Origin: GCA-2712985 sp964515905
GTDB lineage: Bacteria; Pseudomonadota; Alphaproteobacteria; UBA7887
Length of the DNA stretch: 64,000 bases
Direction of reading: 5' to 3'
Assembly (NCBI GenBank): GCA_964515905.1
Contig: CAZEWK010000045.1
Coordinates: 30,375-94,374, forward strand
The translations under genes and the position numbers were made by a program. This document shows, one piece after another, positions 1 to 8,503 of this stretch; position 1 is the first letter of the stretch; each line of letters opens with the position of its first letter. The notes under the pieces are model-generated. The model was not told where the DNA came from, did not search any database, and saw nothing but the letters and a program-made list of their open reading frames with translations.

Positions 1-2
1 TA

Positions 3-977
3 AAGTCACGTCGTTTGGCCCTAATTGGATCGACGACTGAGGCGGAGAAAAGGCGCAAGATGGCTGCTGATAAGTTAGTTGAAGCAGAGTTTTATCTGAA
101 TAAAAGTGAGGATGAGTTGCGCCAAGCAAACAATGCCTTGGCAGAAAGTCGCGAGGCAAAAGCTAGAATAGAAGGCAAGAGAGACCAAGCTGTAGCATTG
201 CAAGCTGTAGAAGTTCAACAGATACAGGAAAGGTTAGGTTGTGAACCGGAGGGTGCGCTGGAGCTAGCGGAATTAACATCGTCCGACCAGTTGCCCGAAT
301 TGGGAGCGGTCGAAAGGCAAATGGATCGTTTGCATCGTGAGCGCGAGAATATGGGATCAGTGAATTTGAGGGCTGAGGAGGAGTCATCAGAATTATCAGT
401 CCAAATTGAGACACTGGAGACAGAACGGACCGATCTAATTTCGGCCATTTCACGATTGCGGAACGGAATCGCAACTCTAAATCGGGAAGGTCGTCAGCGT
501 CTTCGCGAGGCATTTGAGGAAGTAAATAGACACTTCGAGGTACTATTTGTTCGATTGTTTGGTGGCGGAAGAGCGAAGTTGGCACTAGTTGGCAATGATG
601 ATCCGCTGGAAGCAGGTTTGGAAATAATGGCTAGTCCCCCTGGAAAAAGACTTCAATCACTCTCGCTTCTTTCTGGAGGGGAAAAGGCTCTAGCTGCTCT
701 TTCTTTGCTATTTGCGGTATTTCTTACAAAACCGGCGCCTATTTGTGTTTTAGACGAGGTAGATGCTCCCTTAGACGATTCTAATGTGGAACGATTTTGT
801 TCCTTAGTCCATGAGATTGCTGGGCACCGGAGGACACGGTTTTTAGTGGTTACCCATCATCGTTTGACGATGGCACGCATGGATCGTTTGTTTGGGGTAA
901 CTATGAGCGAGCACGGAGTCTCGCAGTTGGTTTCGGTTGATCTCAATGGTATGAGTCAACTAAGGGCAGCGGAATAA
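3..977 (+). CDS. smc: Chromosome segregation protein SMC, C-terminal part (5' end outside window)
   Basis: This is the C-terminal end of SMC, the coiled-coil ATPase that organises and segregates the chromosome with ScpAB. The reading frame is open to the left edge of the window, so the start codon lies outside it. The first ~110 residues are charged, heptad-like coiled coil returning from the hinge. The C-terminal half-head carries the ABC signature LSGGEKAL (about residue 225) and the Walker B stretch ICVLDEVDAPLDD, followed by a D-loop and the switch histidine in VVTHHR. These motifs are diagnostic of SMC. It ends about 130 bases before the atp operon and has no visible link with it. Confidence 0.93.
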   Translation, partial: KSRRLALIGSTTEAEKRRKMAADKLVEAEFYLNKSEDELRQANNALAESREAKARIEGKRDQAVALQAVEVQQIQERLGCEPEGALELAELTSSDQLPELGAVERQMDRLHRERENMGSVNLRAEEESSELSVQIETLETERTDLISAISRLRNGIATLNREGRQRLREAFEEVNRHFEVLFVRLFGGGRAKLALVGNDDPLEAGLEIMASPPGKRLQSLSLLSGGEKALAALSLLFAVFLTKPAPICVLDEVDAPLDDSNVERFCSLVHEIAGHRRTRFLVVTHHRLTMARMDRLFGVTMSEHGVSQLVSVDLNGMSQLRAAE

Positions 978-1032
978 AAATAGAATCGAATTATCCAGTT
1001 ATTTCAGATATTTATGAGATTTTATGGGCAGC

Positions 1033-1061
1033 TTGACAGTATTTCGACCAGCACCTATTGT
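1033..1061 (+). promoter_or_regulatory. Strong sigma70-type promoter for the atp F0 operon
   Basis: TTGACA at 1033-1038, a 17-base spacer and TATTGT at 1056-1061 make a near-consensus housekeeping promoter, with a predicted transcription start near 1068. It lies between the smc stop and atpI. It also decides the atpI start: a start at 1024 would be upstream of the promoter, so the ATG at 1111 is preferred. Confidence 0.7.
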
Positions 1062-1110
1062 GCTGCCGTTTTTATGCGGGATTGCACGAGTCGAAGTGCT
1101 GGAGTGCGCA

Positions 1111-1416
1111 ATGAACAAAAGTGAACTTGACCCCTCAATGGAGCGTCTTGATAGTCAGATTAGTCGACACAAAAGGGCACAAGAGGCGCAAAAAAAAAAT
1201 GGCCCGTCTGCTTGGGGGCTAGCGTGGGCGATGCGTCTAACAACAGAGATGCTGGCGGCTATGTTAGTTGGTGGAGTTCTTGGATGGTTAATCGATGGGT
1301 GGTTGGGAACACGGCCTTGGCTATTGATAGTATTCCTTTTGATAGGAATTATAGCTGGAACGTTGAACGCCTATCGAGCCGCTCGTCGGTTTGAATCGGC
1401 TCTTGGGAAAAGATAA
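1111..1416 (+). CDS. atpI: ATP synthase protein I (F0 assembly / accessory)
   Basis: AtpI is a small membrane protein encoded at the head of F0 operons; it helps assembly of the c-ring and may take part in magnesium handling. The ORF could begin at 1024, but the promoter core at 1033-1061 and a GGAG-like ribosome site just before the ATG at 1111 favour the shorter 101-residue form, which is the usual size in Alphaproteobacteria. It has a charged, lysine-rich N-terminus, then two membrane helices around residues 40-60 and 68-88, with GGVLGWLIDGW between them typical of the family. It is followed after 27 bases by atpB in the same orientation. Confidence 0.85.
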   Translation: MNKSELDPSMERLDSQISRHKRAQEAQKKNGPSAWGLAWAMRLTTEMLAAMLVGGVLGWLIDGWLGTRPWLLIVFLLIGIIAGTLNAYRAARRFESALGKR

Positions 1417-1443
1417 TTTTAAATGTTTTTAAAGGAAAAATGA

Positions 1444-2178
1444 GTGGCGTCGGATCATAGCCCGTTAGAACAGTTTGCAATAAAAAGGCTTGTGGACCTA
1501 GATATTGGTGGCATAGACGTTTCTTTTACTAATTCTGCCGCCATGATGGTAATAGCGGTTATTTGCATTACCACATTCTTAATGATTGGTACCAGACGTC
1601 ACGCTATGGTTCCAGGGCGCTGGCAATCAGTGGTTGAATTGGCGTATGAGCTTGTCGCCAAAAGTGTGCGTGATAATATTGGCACGGAAGGGCGGCCGTA
1701 CTTTCCATTTATTTTCAGCCTTTTTATGTTTTTGCTTTTCTGTAATGTCCTTGGACTCATACCGTATAGCTTCACAGTTACAAGTCATATAATCGTGACA
1801 TTTGTATTTGCGGGTGTGATTTTTGTAGGAGTTACTATACTTGGGTTTGTTCGTCATGGACTCAAGTTTTTTAGTCTCTTTTTCCCCCCAGGGGTACCAA
1901 TATATCTCGCTCCATTGCTGGTGCCTATTGAATTCGTTTCCTACCTGTCACGTCCGATCAGTCTTTCAGTCCGACTAGCTGCGAATATGATGGCTGGACA
2001 TACGATGCTGAAGGTGTTTGCGGGCTTTGTGGTTGCTTTGGGGTTAGTTGGAGTGGCACCACTAGTCTTTATTGTATTATTATATGCTCTAGAAACGTTG
2101 ATAGCGTTTTTGCAGGCGTACGTATTCGCTGTACTGACGTGTCTCTACATTAACGATGCAATACATTTACATCACTAA
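1444..2178 (+). CDS. atpB: F0F1 ATP synthase subunit a
   Basis: Subunit a is the stator part of the F0 proton channel, next to the c-ring in the cytoplasmic membrane. The 244-residue protein is of usual length and has the expected hydrophobic helices. The essential channel arginine sits in LSVRLAANMMAGH (about residue 177), and SLFMFLLFCNVLGLIPYSF is the conserved helix region. The start is GTG, with an AAAGGA ribosome site about 8 bases upstream; an ATG four bases earlier is in another frame. It lies in the atpI-B-E-F'-F operon. The F1 genes are not in this window, as is normal for Alphaproteobacteria, where F0 and F1 are separate operons. Confidence 0.97.
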   Translation: MASDHSPLEQFAIKRLVDLDIGGIDVSFTNSAAMMVIAVICITTFLMIGTRRHAMVPGRWQSVVELAYELVAKSVRDNIGTEGRPYFPFIFSLFMFLLFCNVLGLIPYSFTVTSHIIVTFVFAGVIFVGVTILGFVRHGLKFFSLFFPPGVPIYLAPLLVPIEFVSYLSRPISLSVRLAANMMAGHTMLKVFAGFVVALGLVGVAPLVFIVLLYALETLIAFLQAYVFAVLTCLYINDAIHLHH

Positions 2179-2231
2179 TTTCGGTTGGGTTCATTTAAAT
2201 TGTTAATCATAAATTAAGGGATAAGAAACTC

Positions 2232-2456
2232 ATGGATGTTGAAGCGGCAAAATTGATAGGTGCTGGTTTAGCTACGATTGGTGTAGCCGGGGCTGGCGTT
2301 GGAATTGGTACTATATTTGGGCATTATGTTGCGGGTGGTATCCGGAACCCAGCGGCTGCTCCTCGGATGTTCGGCAATGTTTTGTTGGGCTTTGCGCTTA
2401 CTGAAGCAGTAGCATTATACGCTCTCGTAATGGCATTTCTGATTTTGTTTGGCTAA
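2232..2456 (+). CDS. atpE: F0F1 ATP synthase subunit c
   Basis: Subunit c forms the rotating proton-carrying ring. It is a 74-residue hairpin of two helices. Helix one is the glycine-rich GAGVGIG stretch, the polar loop carries the conserved R38-N39-P40, and helix two contains the proton-binding carboxylate Glu58 in ALTEAVALYAL. The residue pattern is that of a proton ring; no extra sodium-site residues are evident. An ATG at 2232 follows an AAGGGATAAG ribosome site. It is the third gene of the F0 operon. Confidence 0.97.
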   Translation: MDVEAAKLIGAGLATIGVAGAGVGIGTIFGHYVAGGIRNPAAAPRMFGNVLLGFALTEAVALYALVMAFLILFG

Positions 2457-2507
2457 GAATAATGTCAATGTTTAGTTCGTTGGTGCCAGATCTGAGAGAG
2501 ACATAAC

Positions 2508-2993
2508 ATGCCCCAAATGGAGTTTGCAGATTATGTGCCACAAATAGTGTGGCTCGTTCTCACCTTCTTAGTACTTTATGTTTTGATGGCGAAGCTAGCA
2601 CTGCCACGTATCACAGATATCATGGAGTCTCGTCAGCGTCGTTTGGATCAAGATATAGAGATGGCTGAAAAGCTCAGAGATGAGGCTAAATTGGCTTTAG
2701 CTGAATATGACGAAGCAATTATTTCAGCAAAAGCTGAGGCTGAGCTAATCGTAGCTGAGGCGCGCGAAAATATACAACAAGAAAGTCAGCAACGTATTCT
2801 AGAGCTCAACAGGCGAATGGAAACGTTAGTTGCGGAAAGCGATGCCAGAATACAGGAGACCATGAAGCGAGCCGTGGACGAGCAATTAGAGGCAGCAATC
2901 CAGTCAGCTCGCGCAGTTACGGAAAGGCTAACTGGGCTTAAAATAACGGAGACTGATGCTAGAACCGCTGTAGAATCATTGCATGGGTCTTGA
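2508..2993 (+). CDS. atpF': F0F1 ATP synthase subunit b' (AtpF2/AtpG type)
   Basis: This is the first of two different b-type stator subunits. A membrane helix lies at about residues 11-31 (VPQIVWLVLTFLVLYVLMAKLALP) and is followed by a long charged coiled coil reaching the C-terminus that holds F1 still. Having a b/b' pair instead of a b2 homodimer is typical of Alphaproteobacteria and photosynthetic bacteria. At 161 residues the length is normal. Its stop nearly touches the start of the second b subunit, which suggests translational coupling and equal amounts of both chains. Confidence 0.93.
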   Translation: MPQMEFADYVPQIVWLVLTFLVLYVLMAKLALPRITDIMESRQRRLDQDIEMAEKLRDEAKLALAEYDEAIISAKAEAELIVAEARENIQQESQQRILELNRRMETLVAESDARIQETMKRAVDEQLEAAIQSARAVTERLTGLKITETDARTAVESLHGS

Positions 2994-3001
2994 GGGAAAG
3001 T

Positions 3002-3499
3002 ATGGGTCAATTTTTTGAAAATCCAGAGACTTGGGTCCTGGTGGCATTCATTATCTTTGTTGGACTGGTGTCAAAAAAAGCATATTTGAAAATTGCCGTG
3101 GCTTTGGATGCACGGGCGTCCCGAATCAAGGATGAATTAGACGATGCCACGCGGTTGCGTGAGGAAGCACAAGGGTTGCTCTCCAAGTATGAGCAACAAC
3201 AACGAGATGTTGTTCAAGAAACGGAACAGATGGTAAGTCGCGCTCGTCGAGATAGCGAACTTATGGTAAAGGAGGCTAAAGAGCGTCTTGAGGAACAACT
3301 TGTACAAAGGGAAAAGCAGGCACTACAGAATATTAACAGGGCAGAAACTCAACTTGTAAAAGAGCTTCGTTCAATGTCCGCTGAAATGGCAGTACGGGCA
3401 GCGGAAACGTTAATTAAAGATAATCTTGGTTTGCCCCAAGCTCAAAAGTTGATTGATAATACGATTGCAGAGTTGCCGGTCCATCTAAAGCCCAGGTAG
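3002..3499 (+). CDS. atpF: F0F1 ATP synthase subunit b
   Basis: This is the second b-type stator subunit, pairing with b' from the gene directly upstream. An N-terminal helix (residues 6-25, ETWVLVAFIIFVGLVSKKAYL) anchors the protein, and the rest is a charged coiled coil rich in Glu, Gln and Arg. A TTG at 2990 overlaps the b' stop codon, but the ATG at 3002, with GAGGGA just before it, is a better start and gives 165 residues. It is the last gene of the F0 operon. I see no clear hairpin with a T-run before the convergent gcv operon, only ~150 bases of unremarkable sequence. Confidence 0.94.
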   Translation: MGQFFENPETWVLVAFIIFVGLVSKKAYLKIAVALDARASRIKDELDDATRLREEAQGLLSKYEQQQRDVVQETEQMVSRARRDSELMVKEAKERLEEQLVQREKQALQNINRAETQLVKELRSMSAEMAVRAAETLIKDNLGLPQAQKLIDNTIAELPVHLKPR

Positions 3500-3649
3500 A
3501 AGTGGAGTATCGTCAAGAGACACCTGATTTTCTGAGGGCGACCGGTATAAGCTATTGTTTACAGCTGAACCGGGTTTTAGGTAGAAATTTAGACTAGCTA
3601 ACAGAATTAAAATAAGTTTAAGAGCTAAAGGCTGGATTGGCATTCATTT

Positions 3650-5209
3650 TTAACTTGGATCGTTGTCTTCTTTTTGTATGTCTCTCCAACGTAAAGTAGG
3701 TTGTCGAGCGGCCAGAGTTTCATCCAGTCTGCCACGCGGAGCACAGATGGGTGCATCAGACATATGATCGTTATCTGAATCTCTAGCTGTGTCAGCTATC
3801 AGACGAAGTGATTCGACAAACTCATCAAGTGTTTGTCGGCTCTCTGTTTCTGTTGGTTCGATTAGCATTGCTCCGGATACGATTAAAGGAAAGTAAATTG
3901 TCATTGGGTGAAACCCCTTGTCGATAAGTGCTTTCGCAAGGTCCAGCGTGGTTATGCCAGTTCCTTGGAGAAATCTATCGTCGCAGAGTACCTCATGCAT
4001 ACAGAGCCCATCGAAAGGGAAAGTGTATTTATCTGCTATCCCAGCTCGAATATAGTTTGCGTTCAGGACTGCATCTTCGGCTACTTGGCGTAGACCGTCG
4101 GAGCCGTGGCTCAATAGATAAGCTAAGGCTCGTACGAACATTCCCATCTGTCCGTGCCAAGCCCGCATCCTGCCAAAAGTGTCTTCCGTTTCAGACTCCT
4201 TATGCTCTTTGAGACGTATTTTCTTTCCAGTTTGAATAATGTAAGGCAGTGGAGCGTAAGGAGCTAATTGATCAGTCATAACAACTGGTCCAGCCCCTGG
4301 TCCTCCGCCTCCATGAGGGGTTGAGAAGGTCTTGTGCAGGTTAAGGTGCATTATGTCTATGCCGAGTTCCGCAGGTTTCAGTTTTCCGACAACTGCATTG
4401 AAGTTGGCTCCATCACAATAAAAAAACGCTCCGACATCATGTACTAGTTTTGCTATTTCGATTATATCCCGTTCGAATAGTCCACACGTATTGGGATTAG
4501 TTAGCATCAAGGCGGCAACGTCATGACTAAGTCGTTGTTGAAGGATAGACGTATCAACTCTTCCATCTGGGCCTGACGGCACTGTCTCAATTTTATAACC
4601 ACACATAGTAGCTGTCGCTGGGTTAGTACCGTGCGCAGAGTCGGCAACCAGAACGACATTCCTCGCGTTCCCTTGCTTCACTAGACATTTCCTGATGGTC
4701 ATTAGGCCACATAGTTCGCCTTGTGCTCCAGCGGCAGGCGACATCGCAACTGAGGAAAAGCCTGTTAAGGTCATGAGCCAGTTTGCCAGTTGGTCTATTA
4801 GTTCTAGGGCACCTTGTACCGTTGATGTAGGTTGTAATGGATGCAAGTCGGAAAATCCGGGAAGACGGGCGACTCGCTCATTTAATCGTGGGTTATGCTT
4901 CATTGTGCAGGATCCGAGGGGATACATCCCAAGGTCAATGGAATAATTATTACGGCTCAACCGAGTGTAATGGCGAACAACCTCTGGCTCCGATAGGCCA
5001 GGTAGCCCGATCTTTGCGTCCCGCTTAAGTCCCCCAAGGCAGTCAGGCTTTGTCCCTGGTGAGGGAAGATCAACCCCAGTTCGTCCTTTGGCACCCTGTT
5101 CAAAAATCAGAGGCTCTTCCAACTGCAAAGCTGAATTACTTCGTTCATTAAGTGTATTATTATTTTTTCTACGTCTCGCCTGACGCCCTTGGCTTCGGTT
5201 TACGTTCAT
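3650..5209 (-). CDS. gcvPB: Glycine dehydrogenase (decarboxylating) subunit 2, P-protein beta half
   Basis: This is one of two chains of the split P-protein, which decarboxylates glycine with pyridoxal phosphate and passes the aminomethyl group to the lipoyl arm of GcvH. The PLP lysine lies in LNLHKTFSTPHGGGGPG (about residue 293), followed by the glycine-rich P-protein loop. At 519 residues the length fits GcvPB. The N-terminal ~20 residues are very basic and unlike the family, so the true start may lie slightly downstream. It overlaps gcvPA by four bases (ATGA), which couples translation of the two chains. It is the last gene of the gcvT-H-PA-PB operon. Confidence 0.96.
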   Translation of the reverse strand: MNVNRSQGRQARRRKNNNTLNERSNSALQLEEPLIFEQGAKGRTGVDLPSPGTKPDCLGGLKRDAKIGLPGLSEPEVVRHYTRLSRNNYSIDLGMYPLGSCTMKHNPRLNERVARLPGFSDLHPLQPTSTVQGALELIDQLANWLMTLTGFSSVAMSPAAGAQGELCGLMTIRKCLVKQGNARNVVLVADSAHGTNPATATMCGYKIETVPSGPDGRVDTSILQQRLSHDVAALMLTNPNTCGLFERDIIEIAKLVHDVGAFFYCDGANFNAVVGKLKPAELGIDIMHLNLHKTFSTPHGGGGPGAGPVVMTDQLAPYAPLPYIIQTGKKIRLKEHKESETEDTFGRMRAWHGQMGMFVRALAYLLSHGSDGLRQVAEDAVLNANYIRAGIADKYTFPFDGLCMHEVLCDDRFLQGTGITTLDLAKALIDKGFHPMTIYFPLIVSGAMLIEPTETESRQTLDEFVESLRLIADTARDSDNDHMSDAPICAPRGRLDETLAARQPTLRWRDIQKEDNDPS

Positions 5210-6567
5210 ATCAGGATTTCCGACAAAGATTGTGTTAAATTCTGGATATCGGCTTTCGTCGTAGTTTCAGTTGCAGTTAACAAGGCTAAGTTTGAAAAAT
5301 CATTTCGATTGGGATACAGCCGGCTGAGTGGAACACCGGCCAGGATTTTTTGGCTAGCAAGTTTTTCTATTAGCGGTGCAGTTTGGCATGGGAACCGAAC
5401 CGTAAATTCATTAAAATAGTTATTATTTAGCACTGCGATACCGGATATTTTCCCTAATTCATTCGCGAGTAGTTGTGCTGTTGCATGATTGAGCATAGCC
5501 AATCGCGTAAACCCATCCTCTCCCAAAAGTGACATGTGAATACTAAAGGCCAATGCGCAGAGACCCGAATTCGTGCATATATTGCTTGTTGCTTTTTCCC
5601 GCCGGATATGTTGTTCGCGTGCGTTCAGTGTCAAAACCCATCCTCTTCGGCCAGTTTGATCCTGGGTTTCACCTGCTAGCCTTCCAGGTAGTTGCCGCAA
5701 ATATTCCTGTTTTGTTGCAAAAAGCCCAACATATGGACCCCCGAAATTCAGGCCGACGCCAAGGCCTTGACCTTCACCGACAAATATATCCGCGCCCATG
5801 CTCCCTGGAGATTTTAGGGCGCCCAGCGCAACTGGTTCTGTGGTAACTATTATTAGCATCGCCCCTTGTTTTTTGCATGCTTTCCCGAGCTTAGAAAAAT
5901 CTCGGATTAAGCCAAAAAAATCAGGGTATTGCACCACTACCGCTGCTGTAGTTTGGTCAATTGATGCCTCAAGAGCTGCAGTGTCATGATGGTCGGATGT
6001 TGGTGCTTCGGGTTTTTTCCGTGTAATGTTGAGCCCCGTAAATTGCGTTAGTGTTTCGATTACGTCGCAATAGAAAGGATGGAGGCCCCCAGAGAGGACC
6101 ACGTTATTTCGTTTTGTGATTCGTCCTGCCATTAAGACAGCTTCTGCACAGGCTGTTGATCCGTCATACATTGACCCATTAGCTATGTCCATTCCGGTTA
6201 TTAAGGCAACCTGTGTTTGAAATTCGTACAAAGCTTGCAGTGTTCCTTGACTAATTTCTGGTTGATAGGGTGTATATGAAGTTAGAAATTCTCCTCGCTG
6301 TATAAGAGCGTCCACTGCTGCTGGAATATGGTGTCGATAAGCCCCTGCGCCTAGGAAGAATGGAATTGCACCGGCCCATATATTTTGCTCAGATAATTCT
6401 GTTAGTTTCCGTTCTACAGTTAATTCGTCGGCGTGAACGGGTAAGTCGAGTGGATGAGCTAAACGGGCTTCAGTTGGTACGTCTGCAAATAACTCGTCAA
6501 TATTTTTGACACCAATCTTTTCCAACATGATGTGTCGGTCTTCATCAGTATGGGGCAAGTAGCGCAT
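5206..6567 (-). CDS. gcvPA: Glycine dehydrogenase (decarboxylating) subunit 1, P-protein alpha half
   Basis: This is the N-terminal half of the split P-protein and forms the heterotetramer with GcvPB. The start MRYLPHTDEDRHIML and the stretches TSYTPYQPEISQGTLQALYEFQ and GEGQGLGVGLNFGGPYVG are characteristic of GcvPA. It has 453 residues, the normal length. It has no PLP lysine of its own, which is expected. It begins 15 bases after gcvH and overlaps gcvPB by four bases. Confidence 0.96.
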   Translation of the reverse strand: MRYLPHTDEDRHIMLEKIGVKNIDELFADVPTEARLAHPLDLPVHADELTVERKLTELSEQNIWAGAIPFFLGAGAYRHHIPAAVDALIQRGEFLTSYTPYQPEISQGTLQALYEFQTQVALITGMDIANGSMYDGSTACAEAVLMAGRITKRNNVVLSGGLHPFYCDVIETLTQFTGLNITRKKPEAPTSDHHDTAALEASIDQTTAAVVVQYPDFFGLIRDFSKLGKACKKQGAMLIIVTTEPVALGALKSPGSMGADIFVGEGQGLGVGLNFGGPYVGLFATKQEYLRQLPGRLAGETQDQTGRRGWVLTLNAREQHIRREKATSNICTNSGLCALAFSIHMSLLGEDGFTRLAMLNHATAQLLANELGKISGIAVLNNNYFNEFTVRFPCQTAPLIEKLASQKILAGVPLSRLYPNRNDFSNLALLTATETTTKADIQNLTQSLSEILI

Positions 6568-6582
6568 GATATCTGTTTCCCC

Positions 6583-6978
6583 TCAATCGGAGTCCGCAAT
6601 ATGTGCGTGATAGGCGGCCTCATCCATTAGTTCATCAAGCTCTTTCAGATCAGATAATTGCACCTTGAGAAACCAACCTTGCCCGGAGGGGTCATTATTT
6701 ATTAATTCGGGTTGTTCGGATAGTTTGACGTTTATCTCAATCACCTCACCACTAACAGGGCTGTAAAGTTCACTTGCAGCCTTAACAGATTCTATAACAG
6801 CAACTTCATCGCCACGCGTCATTACAGTCCCTAACTCCGGTAGTTCTACGAAAACGATATCTCCTAATTGTTCCTGGGCATAATTTGTAATCCCAACTAA
6901 ACCGATATAAGGGACATCTCCGGAATTTTGTTCTACTCGGATCCACTCATGATCTCTCGTATATTTTACATTAGGCAT
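6583..6978 (-). CDS. gcvH: Glycine cleavage system H protein
   Basis: GcvH is the lipoylated shuttle protein that carries aminomethyl between the P-, T- and L-proteins. The lipoyl attachment lysine is Lys66 in the motif VIESVKAASE, and the protein has the usual fold signatures HEWIR near the N-terminus and GEVIEIN after the lipoyl site. Its 131 residues are the usual size. It lies between gcvT and gcvPA, all on the minus strand and under the same glycine riboswitch. The L-protein (lipoamide dehydrogenase) is not in this window. Confidence 0.97.
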   Translation of the reverse strand: MPNVKYTRDHEWIRVEQNSGDVPYIGLVGITNYAQEQLGDIVFVELPELGTVMTRGDEVAVIESVKAASELYSPVSGEVIEINVKLSEQPELINNDPSGQGWFLKVQLSDLKELDELMDEAAYHAHIADSD

Positions 6979-7032
6979 TCTGATATCCTTAAATTCGTAT
7001 TTATGTGCTTCTCAATGTTGGCAAGCCCCAAT

Positions 7033-8166
7033 TTAGTTGCGGTGGTACTCGTGTTTAACGAACGGCAAAGCTGTTACAGAGGCCTTTATTTTCTTGTTAC
7101 GTACCTCTAGCTGCAAACTTTGCCCAATATTCGAAAATGCCCTGACAACATATCCAATGGAAATCGGATGTCGTGCAGTTGGGCCATACCCGCCGCTAGT
7201 GATAAAGCCTAGAAGTTGTTGACTAGTATCAAATATTTGAGTGCCTTCCCTAGCGATTGTCCTACCAGACGGTTGTATACCAACTCGGTATCGCTGAGCT
7301 CCTTCCTTCAGTTGACGCAATATCACAGAAGAACCAGGGAAATGATTCTGTTCTCGTCGCCGTTTAGGAATTGTCCAGTGAAGCCCAGCTTCAATTGGAG
7401 TAATAGATTCTGTTAGGTCGTTTCCATAGAGGCACAAGCCGGCCTCAAGCCGGAGTGAATCCCGTGCCCCAAGGCCGGCGGGCATTACCTCGTCTTCGCC
7501 CAGGAGTAATTCAACAATTTCGAGAGCTTTATCCTTTGGGATTGATATTTCATATCCGTCCTCACCTGTATATCCCGAACGAGACACCCAACAGTCTACG
7601 CCGGCGATTTGAGTTTTTTCCCCATACATAAACTGGAGTAGTGCTAAATCTGATGCATGCCTGCGGAGGACTAAGTCCGCTTTTGGGCCCTGGAGAGCGA
7701 TAAGAGCAGAGTCGAGATGTTCCACAGATATGTCGGGTGATAGGCCCCTTTTAAGGACTGCTTGGTCAATATTGAGTCGCGACCCATTTCCGATTATTCG
7801 AAAATAATCAGAATCCCGACATACTATAATATCGTCTATGACACCTCCTTGTTCATTGGTGAACATGGTATAGCACTGTTGGCCCTTGTGTAATCCGCTG
7901 ATATTGCCGGGGACAAGCCTTTCAAGGCCTAGAGAAACATCTGTGGGCCGGCCAGATTTTCTCACAATGAATTGGTTCATGTGAGACACATCAAAGAGGC
8001 AAGCGCTATTTCGGCAATGGTTGTGTTCTCGTAGTATTCCCTCTGGATAATTTATTGGCATTTCAAAGCCAGAAAATTCATCCATGCGGGCGCCCAGCGT
8101 GTGATGGAGTCTGTGCAGGGGCGTTTGCTTTAGAGGTTTAGTATTCTTTATGGGATTCTGTGTCAT
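7033..8166 (-). CDS. gcvT: Aminomethyltransferase, glycine cleavage T protein
   Basis: GcvT transfers the one-carbon unit from the GcvH aminomethyl group to tetrahydrofolate and releases ammonia. Family motifs are LGARMDEFSGFEMPI near the start, DVSHMNQF, GYTGEDGYEI and LGARDSLRLEAGLCLYGND. The longest frame begins at 8238, but that start falls inside the riboswitch. The ATG at 8166 (M-T-Q-N-P) has a GGAG site seven bases upstream and is the right start, giving 377 residues. The product is cytosolic. It is the first gene of the operon, controlled by the tandem glycine aptamers directly upstream. Confidence 0.95.
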   Translation of the reverse strand: MTQNPIKNTKPLKQTPLHRLHHTLGARMDEFSGFEMPINYPEGILREHNHCRNSACLFDVSHMNQFIVRKSGRPTDVSLGLERLVPGNISGLHKGQQCYTMFTNEQGGVIDDIIVCRDSDYFRIIGNGSRLNIDQAVLKRGLSPDISVEHLDSALIALQGPKADLVLRRHASDLALLQFMYGEKTQIAGVDCWVSRSGYTGEDGYEISIPKDKALEIVELLLGEDEVMPAGLGARDSLRLEAGLCLYGNDLTESITPIEAGLHWTIPKRRREQNHFPGSSVILRQLKEGAQRYRVGIQPSGRTIAREGTQIFDTSQQLLGFITSGGYGPTARHPISIGYVVRAFSNIGQSLQLEVRNKKIKASVTALPFVKHEYHRN

Positions 8167-8208
8167 TAAGTTCTCCGACGGTTGCACGTGCACCACTCCA
8201 TGCACTGC

Positions 8209-8402
8209 CCCCTCTGTCTGAGAACCTGAGAGATTCACCGGTAACCAATCGGTTTACTCCGTCGGTGAGAAATCACTACTGTTTTAGGACACAGTAACTT
8301 CTTCTTTCCAGAGTTTTAATTGGCTTACAGTCCTTTTGCCTGAGAGTTTCCGGGGCGGTTGCTCCTTCGGCGCGGGTTGGGTTGGCCCATCTCTCCTGCA
8401 AT
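8209..8402 (-). promoter_or_regulatory. Tandem glycine riboswitch
   Basis: Read on the minus strand, two consecutive glycine aptamers are visible. The first (about 8402-8333) starts GGAGAGATGGG, has the core CGCCGAAGGAGCAA and closes with GGAAACTCTCAGGCAAAAGGAC. The second (about 8318-8209) starts CTGGAAAG, has CACCGACGGAGTAA and closes with GTGAATCTCTCAGGTTCTCAGACAGAGG. These are the conserved elements of the tandem glycine riboswitch. The segment between it and the gcvT ribosome site contains GTGCA...TGCAC and GCACGTGC self-pairing stretches, which could switch access to the GGAG site. No T-run is seen, so control is more likely translational than by termination. In this family glycine binding normally turns the operon on. 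Confidence 0.95.
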
Positions 8403-8422
8403 CCAATATATATATAGTTATT

Positions 8423-8450
8423 ATGATAGGGGCCCGGAATATGTCGTCAA
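8423..8450 (-). promoter_or_regulatory. Sigma70-type promoter of the gcv operon
   Basis: On the minus strand TTGACG (8450-8445), a 16-base spacer and TATCAT (8428-8423) give a good housekeeping promoter. The predicted start of transcription, near 8416, falls 10-15 bases before the first glycine aptamer, which is exactly where a riboswitch leader should begin. Confidence 0.65.
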
Positions 8451-8503
8451 CTGTCACAAAATCAAAATCATTTATTTAAATTTATCGACACAGGTTATTG
8501 CTC

